A stretch of DNA of 64,000 bases, taken from the NCBI GenBank assembly GCA_010093685.1, contig MU006227.1, positions 498,154 through 562,153 on the forward strand. Direction: 5' to 3'. The notes under the pieces are model-generated. The model did not search any database and was not told the origin of the DNA. It worked only from the letters and a program-made list of their open reading frames with translations. This DNA is from Ophiobolus disseminans. Taxonomy: Eukaryota; Ascomycota; Dothideomycetes; Pleosporales; Phaeosphaeriaceae. Of the stretch, positions 31,582 to 42,447 are shown piece by piece; position 1 is the stretch's first letter; every line of letters begins with the position of its first letter. The position numbers were made by a program, and so were the translations under genes.

Positions 31582-33277
31582 ATGACTGACTTAATCGTCT
31601 CTGTAGAGGACATCAAGAAGCACTCGAGCGAGACCAATTGCTGGATCGTCGTCGACGATGTTGTGTGGGACATGACGGAGTTCGCTCCGACCCATCCAGG
31701 CGGCAGCGACAGTAAGTAGCTGTAGTTATACGAACCTTATGGACACATTTGATAACGTTTTGAAGTTATACACAAACATGCCGGCCTCGATGCTTCGCTC
31801 GCGTACAATTCTGCGCATTCTCCGTCACTCATCTCGAAGACACTCGGGCCCAGCAAAAGGAAAGGCAAAATCGATTCAACGACGCCTACAGATCTCTTGA
31901 AGCCACCTCCAACAGAAGAGGCTCAACCGAAACTAGAAGTAGGAGCAAAGCCGGCCCTTACCACTCTTATCAACAGCTGTGACTTTGAAGCGGTTGCTGA
32001 GAAGTCGTTGACGAAGAAGGCATGGGCGTTTTACTCTTCGGCTGCGACAAATCTCGTGACAAGAGACGCGAACAAGAGCATGTTCGACCGGATATGGTTT
32101 CGTCCAAGACTATTGAGAAACATCAGACACATCAATACCACGACGAAGATCCTGGGTCAGGATGTCAGCTTACCTTTCTTTGTGAGCCCTGCTGCTATGG
32201 CGAAGCTCGCACATCCCGATGGAGAGCTAGCTTTGGCAAGAGGTTGCGAGAAGTTCGGAATTGCGCAATGTGTGAGTACTCACATTATGCATCTGCTCAG
32301 ACTCCAGTTTCCTAACGCGTGCAGATATCGACTAATGCTTCGTTCACGATGGCCGAGATTACATCAAGTGTGAAACCGGAGTCGATACCGTTCTTCTTCC
32401 AGCTGTATATTAACAAAGAACGATTTAAATCGGAGGCTCTTCTCAAGGATGCGGAGAAGAACGGCATCAAAGGTGTATGGTTCACCATCGACGGACCCGT
32501 CCAAGGGAAGCGAGAAGGCGATGAACGGGTCAAAGTCGAGTCTGCAACCTACGCCAAAGCAGCAATTAGCGGAGCTGCTGCAACCAATGATTCTAAAGGT
32601 GGAGGTCTTGGGCGGACGATGGGCGGATACATTGACGATACCTTCAATTGGGACGATATTGCGTGGCTTCGAAAAGCTACCAAGTTGCCTATCGTTGCGA
32701 AGGGTGTCCAGACCGCCGAGGATGCAGTTTTGGCTGTGAAACATGGGTTGGATGGCATCGTTATCACTAACCATGGAGGACGCAATCTTGACACGTAAGA
32801 TCCGCCCTTCTCGTGCGATCGAAGTGGGTGCAGAATACTGATGAATCCCCAGATCCCCACCATCTCTCCTCACGCTTCTCGAGATCCGGAAACATCATCC
32901 TGAAGTTTTCTCACATCTCGAAGTGTACGTTGACTGCGGTGTTCGAAGGGGTACCGACATAGTCAAGGCCCTGTGTCTTGGTGCCAAAGCTGTAGGCATG
33001 GGCAGGCCGTTCCTTTACTCGCTGATCTATGGTCAGGAAGGTGTTGAGCATTTCATTGACAGTAAGCAGATTGACATGTTGTCGAGAAGCGGCTTGCTAA
33101 CTATTTGCAGTCATGAAGGATGAAATGGAGACCACAATGCGCCTGCTGGGTATCACCGACCTCTCTCAATGTCATCCGCGGTACCTTAACATTTGTGACG
33201 TCGAGCATCTTATTCCCAGATCTCTGGAATCACCCCTACCAGAGATTCCGCAATCTGCGCCACGAGCGAAGCTGTGA
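31582..33277 (+). CDS. Cytochrome b2-type FMN-dependent alpha-hydroxy-acid dehydrogenase
   Basis: Exons 31582-31711, 31766-32271, 32325-32794, 32853-33061 and 33111-33277 give 493 aa. Residues 1-80 form a cytochrome b5 domain with THPGG (heme ligand His38) and AHS (second ligand His61, the normal 23-residue spacing). The rest is the FMN barrel: LPFFVSPAAMAKLAHPDGE, FFFQLYINK, GVWFTIDGPVQGKREGD, AKGVQTAEDA and the active-site TNHGGRNLDT (His near 361), then VYVDCGVRRGTDIVKALCLG and VGMGRPFLY. These enzymes oxidise L-lactate or related 2-hydroxy acids and pass electrons to cytochrome c in mitochondria. This copy has no obvious mitochondrial presequence, so location is uncertain. Confidence 0.92.
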
Positions 33278-33724
33278 AGGCTGTTATTTGATGTTCTGTT
33301 TTTCCGTTATAGATATTCACCCGTCCCGACACGAATAACAGATAGTCATGGAAACCTTTCCAACCTTCTGCAAGCCTGGTCGAGGTGCTAAATTGAATAA
33401 AAGCTCGTTCGGATAGAAGGTTGACAAGGCAGGACTGCCCCGCCCTTACACAATTTGGAATAAGGCGGCCGGGGCGTTGAAGTCCCGGGTACCAAACGAC
33501 GCCTTTCAGCCAATAGCTTCGCAAGGCTGCATGTCCGCGCTAACTACGCCGCTCTTACACGTTCGTGTTTTGAGGACGTCATCGAATGTACAATCCGACT
33601 TCCGGTTATTTAGACACGCGGAGGCGCATTTGAAGCATGGCATCCACACATTTCCGACTTCCAATTGCGTGTAAAGTGTTCACTAATTGCTGCAAATTCT
33701 CCTACCTGTCGAATTCGAGCAAAC
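33278..33724. other. Intergenic stretch, nothing recognised
   Basis: About 450 bp between two plus-strand genes, without a protein-like frame. Confidence 0.35.
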
Positions 33725-34606
33725 ATGGCCGACGACAAGAAACGTCAAGCGAAGCGTGTCGCAGCTGAGAATGGCGTGTCTGTTGTCCCAAAGCCAACAT
33801 TTACGTGTACGATAACTGACGAAGTTGCACAGTCTCAATCCATCTGGAATGGCTCTAATGGGTGCTGCACCCTTATACCTCGCTCTCATACCCGTCACGT
33901 GCGTGTTCACAACCACAACTACAACCCCGTCATCCGACTAAAACCCGCCAAGATCCTACCTCACCAAACAGGATAGCATAATCCAATCCCTTACGCACGC
34001 ACTCATCAAAGTCCTTCCCGGCGTTAATGTAATTTTACCTCCAATTCCAAGTCCCTCCCCATCTTATCGCACTATGCTAACTCCCAGTAGGCGGCAGCAA
34101 TCACATCTGGCCGCGCCATACCCGCCCTCTCAGCTCTATATCTCTTCTGGACGTTCGGTGCCTCTGGCGCTATTTCAGCTGCGGGCCAAGCTATGGGCCG
34201 CGAAGAAGGCTTCGACAACGATCATCCGCGGAAACATGTGCACAGTCTGGATGGGCTGCCACTGAGGTTGCGCAGCGCGCATTATGCGTTGATGGAGAAC
34301 TTTCCTGGTGAGTATGACTACTACTCTCGTTGTGCTTTGACGTTGTTGTGGGTGTTGGGTGTTGTAATTTGGGAATGAGTGCTAATACGTGGATGCTTAG
34401 GCTTTGCACTCGCTGCAGCGTTGGCACAAGTTATCGCCCCAACTGACGCACAAGTCGTGAATCTTCTGGGCTTTCACGTCATTGCAAAGCTGCTAGTGCA
34501 TTACCCAGCGTATCTGACAAACGTGGCGGTGCCACGCACACTCGCACATCTCAGCGCAACGGCGGCGCTGATCAATGTGTGCTGGAGACTGGCTGCTGGG
34601 AACTAG
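33725..34606 (+). CDS. MAPEG-family membrane protein
   Basis: Proposed exons 33725-33777, 33833-33898, 33953-34028, 34091-34307 and 34401-34606 give 205 aa. The core is clear: NPSGMALMGAAPLYLALIP, then SYLTKQDSIIQSLTHAL, a hydrophobic helix AIPALSALYLFWTFGASGAI, LRLRSAHYALMENFPGFAL with the MAPEG-type RAHxNxxE-like pattern, and two more membrane helices. MAPEG proteins are four-helix membrane proteins of eicosanoid and glutathione metabolism or of unknown function. The first exon is uncertain. The most obvious GT..AG pair would be only 28 nt, so I chose a donor at 33778 giving a 55-nt intron. A start at ATG 33850, just inside exon 2, is also possible. Confidence 0.72.
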
Positions 34607-34875
34607 CTGTCTTTGGGCTTGGAGATTATGACATATAGGTTGGGTTGAATAGGGAATAGGACAGTGTGAAATTTGATTCAAGATCTAGTGGGGGTTTTTT
34701 TTGGGAGAAAGCCGAAACTGGTCGAAGTAGAATGATATGAGGCCAGCCCAATACGGCATCACATTGCACCGGAAAGATTTTTAGATTCGACGAGGAGACA
34801 TGTACCATTATGGATGTTATAAATTGGAGTGTGAGTTGTTTGTATTCATCACGTGCGTCCTACATGCCCGGCAGC

Positions 34876-35949
34876 TTAAAGTTTCAATTCCACAGGTTTT
34901 CCACCCTGCTCGCCACTCTTGAGTGCACTCTCGATGATTTCCAAATCCCTCAATGCCTCCTCGGGACTCTGCTCGTCTTTCCACTTCCCGCTCTCCAGAC
35001 TCTCCGCCCAGCCCTTGATCTCTTGCTTCACGCCGTTGCCTTCGTCCTTGAACTCTTTTTCCTCGGTAACCTTGCCGTCTCTCGTCACCGTCACCTTGCC
35101 ACGGCTGACATGCACGCTGCCCTTCTCGCATGCCACAAGGTATTCAGACCCCGTATCGGTGGTGCCAAATGATAAGCTGAGCGTGCCAGATGCGCCGTTG
35201 CTCAGGAGGAGCGTAGAGTTAATTGTGTCGACCGGTGGGAGGTGCTCTTGCAATTGCACTGTGAAAGCGCTGACGCTTTTGATCTTTTCACCACCACCTT
35301 TCAACAACAGTCGCGTGGCTGCGACAAAATGCACACCTCCGTCAAGCAGGAAGCCGCCTTGGTACTCGGGCACCTTGCGCCAGCTCGTTTCAAAGTACTT
35401 TCCGCCCGGCGCAACAAAAGAAGCAACACGAGTGCGGAAAGTCAGGATTCGACCTAATGAGGAAATGACTTCGGAGCCGTAGATGAAAGATTCCAGAAAG
35501 CGGAAGTTCTCGGCTACGGTGTAGGTTGCGTTGGTGTTTGATGAGTCCTTGGCCCATTTAAGGAGTTCCTGTGCGGTGGCGACATCTTTGGCAATGGGCT
35601 TCTCTGCGAGGACATGTTTTCCAGCGGCGAGTGCTTTCTTGATGTAGTCTGGCTGTGCGAGGATGGGTAGGCTATAGAAGTTAGATTGTAGTCGTTGCTG
35701 GTGTTCAGAGACTTACGCGATGACAACACCCTTGATGTCTTCCCTCTTCAGGAGATCATCAAATGTCTTGCTATCTGAGTCATCGCTGTAGAGCTCAACA
35801 TCTGAGAGGTTCTCTGACAGCGTCTTGGCAGACTTCAATGACCGTGAGTACACAGCTTTCAAGCTCAGTAGTGGAGTGGCTTGGATGGCCGGCAGATGCT
35901 CTTCTTTGGCGAAGATGCCGCTTCCGATGAGTGCGATACCGGTTGCCAT
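34876..35949 (-). CDS. Gfo/Idh/MocA-family NAD(P)-dependent oxidoreductase
   Basis: Read downward, exons are 35949-35717 and 35671-34876, giving 342 aa, a normal length for the family. The nucleotide-binding start is ALIGSGIFAKEEHLPAI. The conserved AGKHVLAEKPIAKD, with the catalytic-region EKP, lies near residue 105. A Rossmann fold is followed by the beta-sheet domain (GGFLLDGGVHFVAATRLLL, with the His often used in catalysis). Family members oxidise sugars, inositols or dihydrodiols, or act as biliverdin reductase-like enzymes; the substrate is not evident. It is cytosolic by lack of signals. The 45-nt intron splits an Ala codon. Confidence 0.88.
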
Positions 35950-36396
35950 TGCGTTGTTTGAAATAGAATCTTGTGTTGAGAAGGTTGACGATGTCTGGAG
36001 TAACTTTGAGGTAATTCGGTTACTGTTATACAGGTCCCGAGTATGATTTCACCGCAGTTATACCGCGGCTAAAAGGCAATAAAATAAGTAAGACGTGATC
36101 TCAAGCTCAATCGCGTTCATGAATGGTCGGACTTCTGCCCGTGGCGGGGTGCGCGACTACCCCTCGACGTTTATGACGTCGGAAACCATGCCATATGGGG
36201 CAAGCACAACAGTCCTGCCGTGGACCCGCATCTCTGGTATGAAGTTGAACTCAAAAATGGCGGATTTGTAACCTCTTCAAAGTCCTCACTATCAAGGTTG
36301 GAAATAATGCCGAGTGAGTGAGTCAATTTCAAACTCAACATGTTGCAATTGGGTATCTCAGAACGTCTAGATGTCGAAAGTATATGCAAACCCTGT
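35950..36396. other. Intergenic stretch, nothing recognised
   Basis: About 450 bp between two minus-strand genes. No element identified. Confidence 0.35.
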
Positions 36397-37845
36397 TCAC
36401 GACCATATCGAAGCGGCCGTAGCGACCTGCTCACCATTTGGAGACTTATCTCCGTTTATAGCCGATGCTGTCTCGTCCTCCAAGCCAAGCTCCTTCAGGT
36501 CGACTGCTAATGGATCAGTTTCTGCGGTGCTCTCGGTTGGTCCTTCGTAGCCAGGTGGTGGTAGCGCCCAATCAGGCAATCCGGTCTCGTAATCCCATTT
36601 GCCTTCCTCGCACCTGTATCTCCGTGCGTGAAGGTAGATGCCCAGCTCATGAGTCCCGGGGTCACTGTACAAGGGCGTATCGCATACGTCACAAGTTTCG
36701 CCAGTCATGCGCTCAGCCTTTCTCTTGTTGTACGCCTCGACCATCTCATCGTGGTAGGCGACGGCATCCGCAACGTCTTCCTTGCCCATGCGCGAAAGAC
36801 GCGACATTATGTCCTCGTCGTTCTCGGCTTCCGAGTGGCCGCGCCCAAGTGAAGGACCAAAGACACGCTGGTTGGCATAGATGGGGTCGTTGGAGATTGG
36901 GTGGCCGAGGAACTGGAGATGTACACGCAGCTGGTGTGTCCGTCCTGTGACTGGGAAGCAGCGAACGATGGAGTAGCCACGAAGCTTCTTCCAAGGTTGA
37001 CCGTCAGGATCCATGTCGCCATCCTGTGTGCTGTTGGTTTTGCCATCGTCTCTAGGCGGGTAGTAGGCCAGCCGTTTGAAGACGGTGGTCGCTTCCTTGC
37101 CATTTGCGCGCACGCGATTGAGACCAAGCTTGGGGCTGATCTGCAGGATGGGCTTCTCGCACAGCACTTCGCCCTCTGGGAATTCGCCTACGACTCGTGT
37201 GATATACTCCTTCTTCACAGTCCTCCCCCGTATCTGGGCGCTCATATCTTCCGCTGCCTGTCTGTGCTTCCCAATAAACATGATACCGCTGGTCAGCCTG
37301 TCCAGCCTGTTACAGGGCAGTGGGTTCCAGCCATAGCCTCGATCTGCCCTGAGGATTTCGATGATGGAGTTGAAGTTGTAGCGTCCAGCAGGGTGTACTG
37401 GCATGCCCGCAGGCTTGTTGATGACAATGAGATTGTCGTCCTCGTGGACTATGCCGATGGGTGTCGCGGTGCATGGCGGCTCGTGCCGGTGAAGTGTGTG
37501 TGATATCATGTCGCCATTCTGGATAAGCGTCTTCGTGCTGGGTACTGGTTGTCCGTTCACGACCACGCGCCCGTCCACGATAGCCTGCTCGTAGTAATCG
37601 GTAGGCCGGTCACGGAACTCGCTTGCAAAGATGTCGAGGATTTCTCTGCCTCTCCATCTTTGCTTGCAGTATGTGTTGTACGTAAAGTGATATGGCGTTA
37701 CCTTCCGCAGGCCGTCTTCGAGATAGTATGGCGGCGGCCATGGGTCGCATGGGGTAATCACGACCGGTGGTGGCTCCTTCCATGGGAATGTATCGTCGGG
37801 AAGGGGCGGGTATTTGTCGCGTGGCGAGGAAGGCACTAAGGCCAT
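36397..37845 (-). CDS. RluA-type RNA pseudouridine synthase (Pus9/Rib2 group)
   Basis: A single exon of 482 aa from ATG 37845 (MALVPSSPRDKYPPL); the frame above it lacks an ATG down to a stop. An S4-like N-terminal RNA-binding part (FRDRPTDYYEQAIVDGRVVV, then NGQPV) is followed by the synthase core. The core contains VINKPAGMPVHPAGRYNFN and the catalytic motif NRLDRLTSGIMF, with the Asp near residue 180. It continues with VKKEYITRVVGEFP and the C-terminal motif FPVTGRTHQLRVHLQFLGHP. The Pro-rich KVTPYHFTYNTYCKQRWRGR segment before S4 is typical of Pus9/Rib2, which modify U32 of cytosolic or mitochondrial tRNA. No deaminase domain follows, unlike yeast Rib2. It shares a 227-bp divergent promoter with the thioesterase gene. 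Confidence 0.9.
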   Translation of the reverse strand: MALVPSSPRDKYPPLPDDTFPWKEPPPVVITPCDPWPPPYYLEDGLRKVTPYHFTYNTYCKQRWRGREILDIFASEFRDRPTDYYEQAIVDGRVVVNGQPVPSTKTLIQNGDMISHTLHRHEPPCTATPIGIVHEDDNLIVINKPAGMPVHPAGRYNFNSIIEILRADRGYGWNPLPCNRLDRLTSGIMFIGKHRQAAEDMSAQIRGRTVKKEYITRVVGEFPEGEVLCEKPILQISPKLGLNRVRANGKEATTVFKRLAYYPPRDDGKTNSTQDGDMDPDGQPWKKLRGYSIVRCFPVTGRTHQLRVHLQFLGHPISNDPIYANQRVFGPSLGRGHSEAENDEDIMSRLSRMGKEDVADAVAYHDEMVEAYNKRKAERMTGETCDVCDTPLYSDPGTHELGIYLHARRYRCEEGKWDYETGLPDWALPPPGYEGPTESTAETDPLAVDLKELGLEDETASAINGDKSPNGEQVATAASIWS

Positions 37846-38072
37846 CGAGGGTGAGCCCTTCGGGGCTGGCAGGCGGCCTTTGGAGGCCAAGTACGCGAGG
37901 ATGCGTGGAGAGGGCGCCAATGCGGCGGAGAATGGCGGGGTGGAGGGGTGAGTGTGAGAGGAAAAGTTCCGTCGGGCATGTTTTTGCGAGCCGAGGTTCG
38001 TCGGAGCTGGTCACCTCGACGCGCCATGTCCAACATCGACATGGAAGTCTTCTGTATCTCGGATCCCCCAAC

Positions 38073-38632
38073 ATGGCAGCCGAAGCACTGAAAGCGCGTC
38101 GAAGAAGCGACTATAACTTTTCACTCGAATATAGGACGAGATGGTGCCTCTATCTTTCCCACTTGCATGATCATGACTGACACCAACAAGGAGCGACAAT
38201 GATATGTACCATCATCTGAACAACTCCGTCTACTACTACCTGTACGGGCTGCTGGATACATATTGTAAAGAACATTCTCTGACGCGTTGTAGCTTTGATT
38301 CAGTTGTCAACACCTACCTCATCAAGCACTGTTCGCTCCACCCACCAACCTCCGACCAAATCGGCCTCGTGGTGCACTCACACTGTGACTACTTCGCTCC
38401 CGTCGAATTTCCAGCCGTCGTAGACCTTGCGCTGCGTGTAAACAAGCTAGGCAAGAGCTCCGTCACATACGAAATCGGCGTCTTCGAGCGAGGGCAAGAC
38501 GACGTAAAAGCGGTCGGGGAGTTCATTCACGTATTTGTCGATCGTGACAATCGCCGACCTGCTAAGACCGGCATGGCCAATGATTTGAAGAGAGGCTTGC
38601 AGCAGCTCATGGCCGACAACCCTAAGCTGTGA
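38073..38632 (+). CDS. Hot-dog fold acyl-CoA thioesterase (4HBT family)
   Basis: Exons 38073-38143, 38191-38241 and 38293-38632 give 153 aa. Splicing restores EYRTRWSDNDMYHHLNNSVY and then YYLFDSVVNTYLIKH. This is the catalytic hot-dog pattern with the general-base Asp and the HLNN turn. Next come IGLVVHSHCDYFAPVEFPAV and LRVNKLGKSSVTYEIGVFE, the central sheet. Homologues hydrolyse acyl-CoA or hydroxybenzoyl-CoA-type thioesters. The substrate is not determined here. The introns are 47 and 51 nt. No targeting signal is obvious. Confidence 0.9.
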
Positions 38633-38849
38633 GCTTGCGTCGGCGGATTGGAACATGAGGGCTTGCATGCCAGCACAACCCAGGGCCCCGTTAACTCCAT
38701 GGATTTGGAACACCACCATCGTAGTGGGTCTTGCTGAAGTCATGCCTTGTATCTTTGTATCACCTTGCACGGGATCTATATTACGCCTTTCTCTACCTCG
38801 GCGACTGTCCTGGCATGTCGCGGCTGGGGTAGTGCCAAATCAAGACACC

Positions 38850-39442
38850 TTCGATCTCACATCAGCCTACTCGAAGTGCATCGAAAAGAAATGCGGAGTC
38901 CCGATTGCTACTTTAAGCGAAATTTCCGTCGCCGAAGGCTCTCCCATTTCGACAATTTTCCACGGCACATTCGTGGGGGTTACCAAAGCGGAGAGCGAAG
39001 TGCTAGTAAGGAAGTCAAAGGCCTCGAGGCCATGGCCGACGGAACCTTGCATGTGCTCAGTCGCCCTCTCATACAGCCAAAACTACATTGTCCCCGAGTT
39101 TCGAGGCCTTTGTGGTTACAGCCAAGGTCCTGCGGCTCTACGGCTGCGGGCCGCTGGTGCATGAAACCATCTTGGAAGTTTGGAAACTGCGTCCTGGAGC
39201 TGCTTGGCCGAGACAAGCACAGCTGGAAACATCATGCTTATCATAATCTCCTTGCAAACGATATGTCCGAATGGAAGAGTAAAGGATATTGCGTGCACAG
39301 TCCCGTCTTCTCGTATCGTGAACACGAACACCATCGTCATACCATGACGTTCATCGTACCTGACCCTGATCTGCAGAAGATCATCATGCAGCTCACTATC
39401 AGGCTGATGAATACCGTCGCACGGAAGTTCGTGGAGTCGTAA
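38850..39442 (+). pseudogene. Decayed fragments, one resembling a PNPOx-like flavin protein
   Basis: Around 39106-39240 a plus-strand frame reads FVVTAKVLRLYGCGPLVHET and continues to LETSC before a stop. This resembles the PPRILRLFGKG.. and TSCGY parts of pyridoxamine-phosphate-oxidase-like proteins. Flanking frames (VVPNQDTFDLTSAYSKCIEK upstream; TMTFIVPDPDLQKIIMQLTI to VARKFVES downstream) do not join it. The assignment rests on one short stretch, so it is tentative. Confidence 0.3.
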
Positions 39443-40066
39443 AGCGACGATTCTTGCTCCAAGCAGTCCTTGCCCTGGCTGCACCCCGCATTAGTAATGC
39501 CGAAGAACGGCCATGACGTTCGACTCAGAGACAAAACACGCACGACTTCGAAAGAACAGCATACCCACCACTTCCACACATTGAAATGCCTTAGCTATAA
39601 ATCACACAACGCGTTCAATGCCAATGAAGAGTGAAGCAACAATTAGCAGTAACACACGCGCACCGCCCCACGCCCACGGAAAAGCAATCCGGGGTAATGT
39701 AGGGCAATAGCATGTGTCTCGCAAACAGTCGCGAAAGCCTCACGATAATTACCCGGCCGTTCGGCACAGATCCGCACACGCGACACCGGTGCGCTGCGAA
39801 ACGATTTGCACATGCATACCTTGTTTGTGCCTGACCTCAGGAGACCGCAGGTTGATTGCCCGAAACGGCGAAATCCCGCAGCGGTGGACGTGGGCTTGGC
39901 TGGGGTGGTGACTCCACACTTGTGACTCTGAGTGAGGCATAAAAGGTGGGTGGTGCGCCCGTGGATTGTAGGTAGTATCAGTGCAATTATTCAAGACTCG
40001 GAATACATATATACACGCCGAAATCAGACTATCTATAATTCGTCTCTACGATACCATACCGTCGAA
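39443..40066. other. Intergenic stretch with TATA-like box
   Basis: About 620 bp without a protein-like frame. ACATATATACACG near 40004-40016 lies 50-60 bp before ATG 40067 and could be a promoter. Confidence 0.3.
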
Positions 40067-40297
40067 ATGCCTCCCATCAGCCAATTCCCACCTGCGCGCG
40101 TCTTCCTCAAGTCTACCACGTCGACGCCTTCGTCTATCAACACTGCAGCAAGACGCTCATCGTTGACGTCGCCCCTGAGCCCAAGATTCACAACTTTCTC
40201 GTCTGCCTCGTCGCCTTCGCAATCACAAATCTCGGCGCAGCGGACGAGTGCTGCACAGGCATCGTCGGCACCAAGGAGATCAGAAGCAACGGCTTGA
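40067..40297 (+). CDS. Possible small Ser/Thr-rich protein
   Basis: A 76-codon frame from an ATG about 55 bp after a TATA-like box reads MPPISQFPPARVFLK then a Ser/Thr/Ala/Pro-rich stretch. A second overlapping frame, without its own ATG (VYHVDAFVYQHCSKTLIVDV onward to a TGA at 40522-40524), is open for about 150 codons and looks more globular. The true gene may therefore be spliced between the two or be decayed. I see no known domain. Reported mainly to mark a possible gene. Confidence 0.25.
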   Translation: MPPISQFPPARVFLKSTTSTPSSINTAARRSSLTSPLSPRFTTFSSASSPSQSQISAQRTSAAQASSAPRRSEATA

Positions 40298-40689
40298 TGT
40301 GCGAATACTTTACGAATTTGAAAGAGGATACTGAGAACGAACATGGCATTCATAACGGCTGGGAATGGCGTTGGACCTGGGATTTGGGAGTTTCGCGGAT
40401 CCGCGGCATCAATCTTCCGCATTCGAGGGGGGTCCAATCGAATACACGCGAGCTGGCGTGTTCCACGATGGCATTACAACGCTGGACGTTGCAAAGGCTT
40501 TTAGAAGCGTGGGGAGGACGATGACAGACCGAAAAGACAGGCGAGCGTGAAGAAGGAATCATAGAAACTAGCGCGTGACGGGGATTTGTGGGGTACAGCG
40601 CTAGCGTAGTTTCGATGGTTGTCAGAGGTCAGAGGGTGATGTAACAGAATTGAAAGGGGCGAGGAAATGATACCAATGAAGCACATGTA

Positions 40690-42447
40690 CTCCAAAATAG
40701 AAATGAGTGATCTAACTCGTAGAATGCGCGTCGTGCAGGTGAGGAACGTGCAACGTGTGGGTAGGATGTTGCGGGCTATGGCTCACATCTACGCTAGTGC
40801 AGAATTCACAATTGCTGCTAGTAATGGTTCAGATGCACAACACGGTCTTTGAGGGATCGGGGCCCCTTCGCAGCCACGTAGACTTGGCCTCCCTAATCCC
40901 AACGAGACTTATGGAGGATATCCATTTGGATCAGTATGGGCATCGAGAGGATGATGTTTTCAAGAGTCCGTTTTCTCACGTCGTCTACTCGTCTTCTCAG
41001 GTAAAGTGGGGTGGATCTGCGGACAATGCATACGGCGTGAAGTAAGCCCCACCCCAGAAGTTCAAGATCTTAGCTTCGATGACCAGATATTCGACGTCCT
41101 AGACAAACCAGGGACCAATTTGCGAGAACATCCCGGATATCCTATGGGCCTCTTGGCCATCACGCCAGACGTACCAGATCTTGGTCACTGGGCCGCGGCA
41201 GTCAGCAACTATACTTTGCGCACACTGACGTTTGACGATGATATTGAGCGCGCGTTTGCTGGTGTTACTGAAATCTTAGACTCGAAATTTCCTGGTGGCA
41301 TACTATATGGCTTGCCTGTATTCTGTTTTGATGTCGCTTTACTTTGGCAGCCTGGCGGCCACCCTCGCAAAATGACACGGCGCTTTGGACAGCCAACCTG
41401 ATCCTGGACTGGATGGAAGGGATCCATAGAGACTTCTGAATTATGGCAGATATTCTATCCAGGGATTTTCACAGAAAACCGAAGAACTTCATCATTGTCA
41501 TGGTTTGAGTATCACTTGCCTCATGGGCAACCCGCGCCTCAACTTCGGTGAGAGGCGACTACCCAGCATGTACTAGCGCTGTTTACAGCCACCACCCATA
41601 TATGCAGTTCGTAGCTTCATCCAATACAACTTCAGTTCAATCCTTCAATTCTTCCTGTATATGCGCTGTTCTCACACCGCAACAATCATGGACGACTCAC
41701 GCTTCCCTGAAGCCCCTGGCAGCTTATCGACCATATATTCACACAAATGGCGCTGGCCTTTGTTGGAACGCAGAAGATTTCAACAGATTCTATAAGTATC
41801 AAGCTCTGATTACATTCAGCAACGCACGACTGCCTACAGGATGGAAGCGCCATTCTCACCCAATTGCCGACTATTTTACGTCTACCACTGCCAATCAGAT
41901 GCGCATAAGATATGGATTTCCCCTTCCCACCACAAACTACACCCTCCATTCCTCCCTCTGCTCTCCAGTTTTGATGTGTGCAGCCCCCTGTACAACTCTC
42001 AAACTAAGAACCTGCAAGGATTGGAAAGGGTACTTGTACGCCCTGCTATGCAACACGGACAGATTCATTGGTTCAATCCGGCTTCACGACGTAGACTCGC
42101 ATGCAGTGATGACAAGCGATAACTGTGACATCATCGCACTCTCCAAAGGAGAACTGCTCAGCCTAGACAGTTTGGAATATCTAGCCAAAATGAACGAAAT
42201 GTTCCATGTACTTGCAGCCTGTGATCCCGACATCACCAAGCATGGCGACAAGTTCGATGTTCCACGAGAACCCACAGGCTCCGAGCGGGACGCAGCCATG
42301 TTCCAGACATGCTTTGACCTCAAGTTCTACAACGTCATGTGCATCGGATGGGAGGGAGATACTGCATACAGGAGAGGCGTGGTGATGGTTGAGAAAAGGG
42401 CTTTCGACGATCCGAATCCGAAAACGAACACGTTCAAACTTGGATGA
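40690..42447 (+). pseudogene. HET (heterokaryon incompatibility) domain gene, broken
   Basis: Successive plus-strand fragments follow the order of one HET protein. MAHIYASAEFTIAASNGSDA (40778-40837) is the HET core. After a one-base shift near 40849 comes a frame with DPLR-type text and VVYSSSQVKW. After another shift near 41040 come YTLRTLTFDDDIERAFAGVT and GLPVFCFDVALLWQ. The conserved Trp of the following SWTGW region is a TGA at 41400-41402. Stops continue to about 41560. A C-terminal part with GYLYALLCNTDRFIGSIRLH, CDIIALSKGE and FYNVMCIGWEGD ends at 42447. The N-terminal part of the HET domain is missing. HET genes control vegetative incompatibility and are often inactivated in bulk in fungal genomes. 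Confidence 0.72.

Noticed and set aside
38399..38770. Antisense frames over the thioesterase gene
   Set aside because: Shadows of a well-supported spliced gene on the other strand.
40033..40437. 134-codon minus-strand frame over the possible small gene at 40067
   Set aside because: It opens only with TTG and is antisense to a better-supported plus-strand frame.
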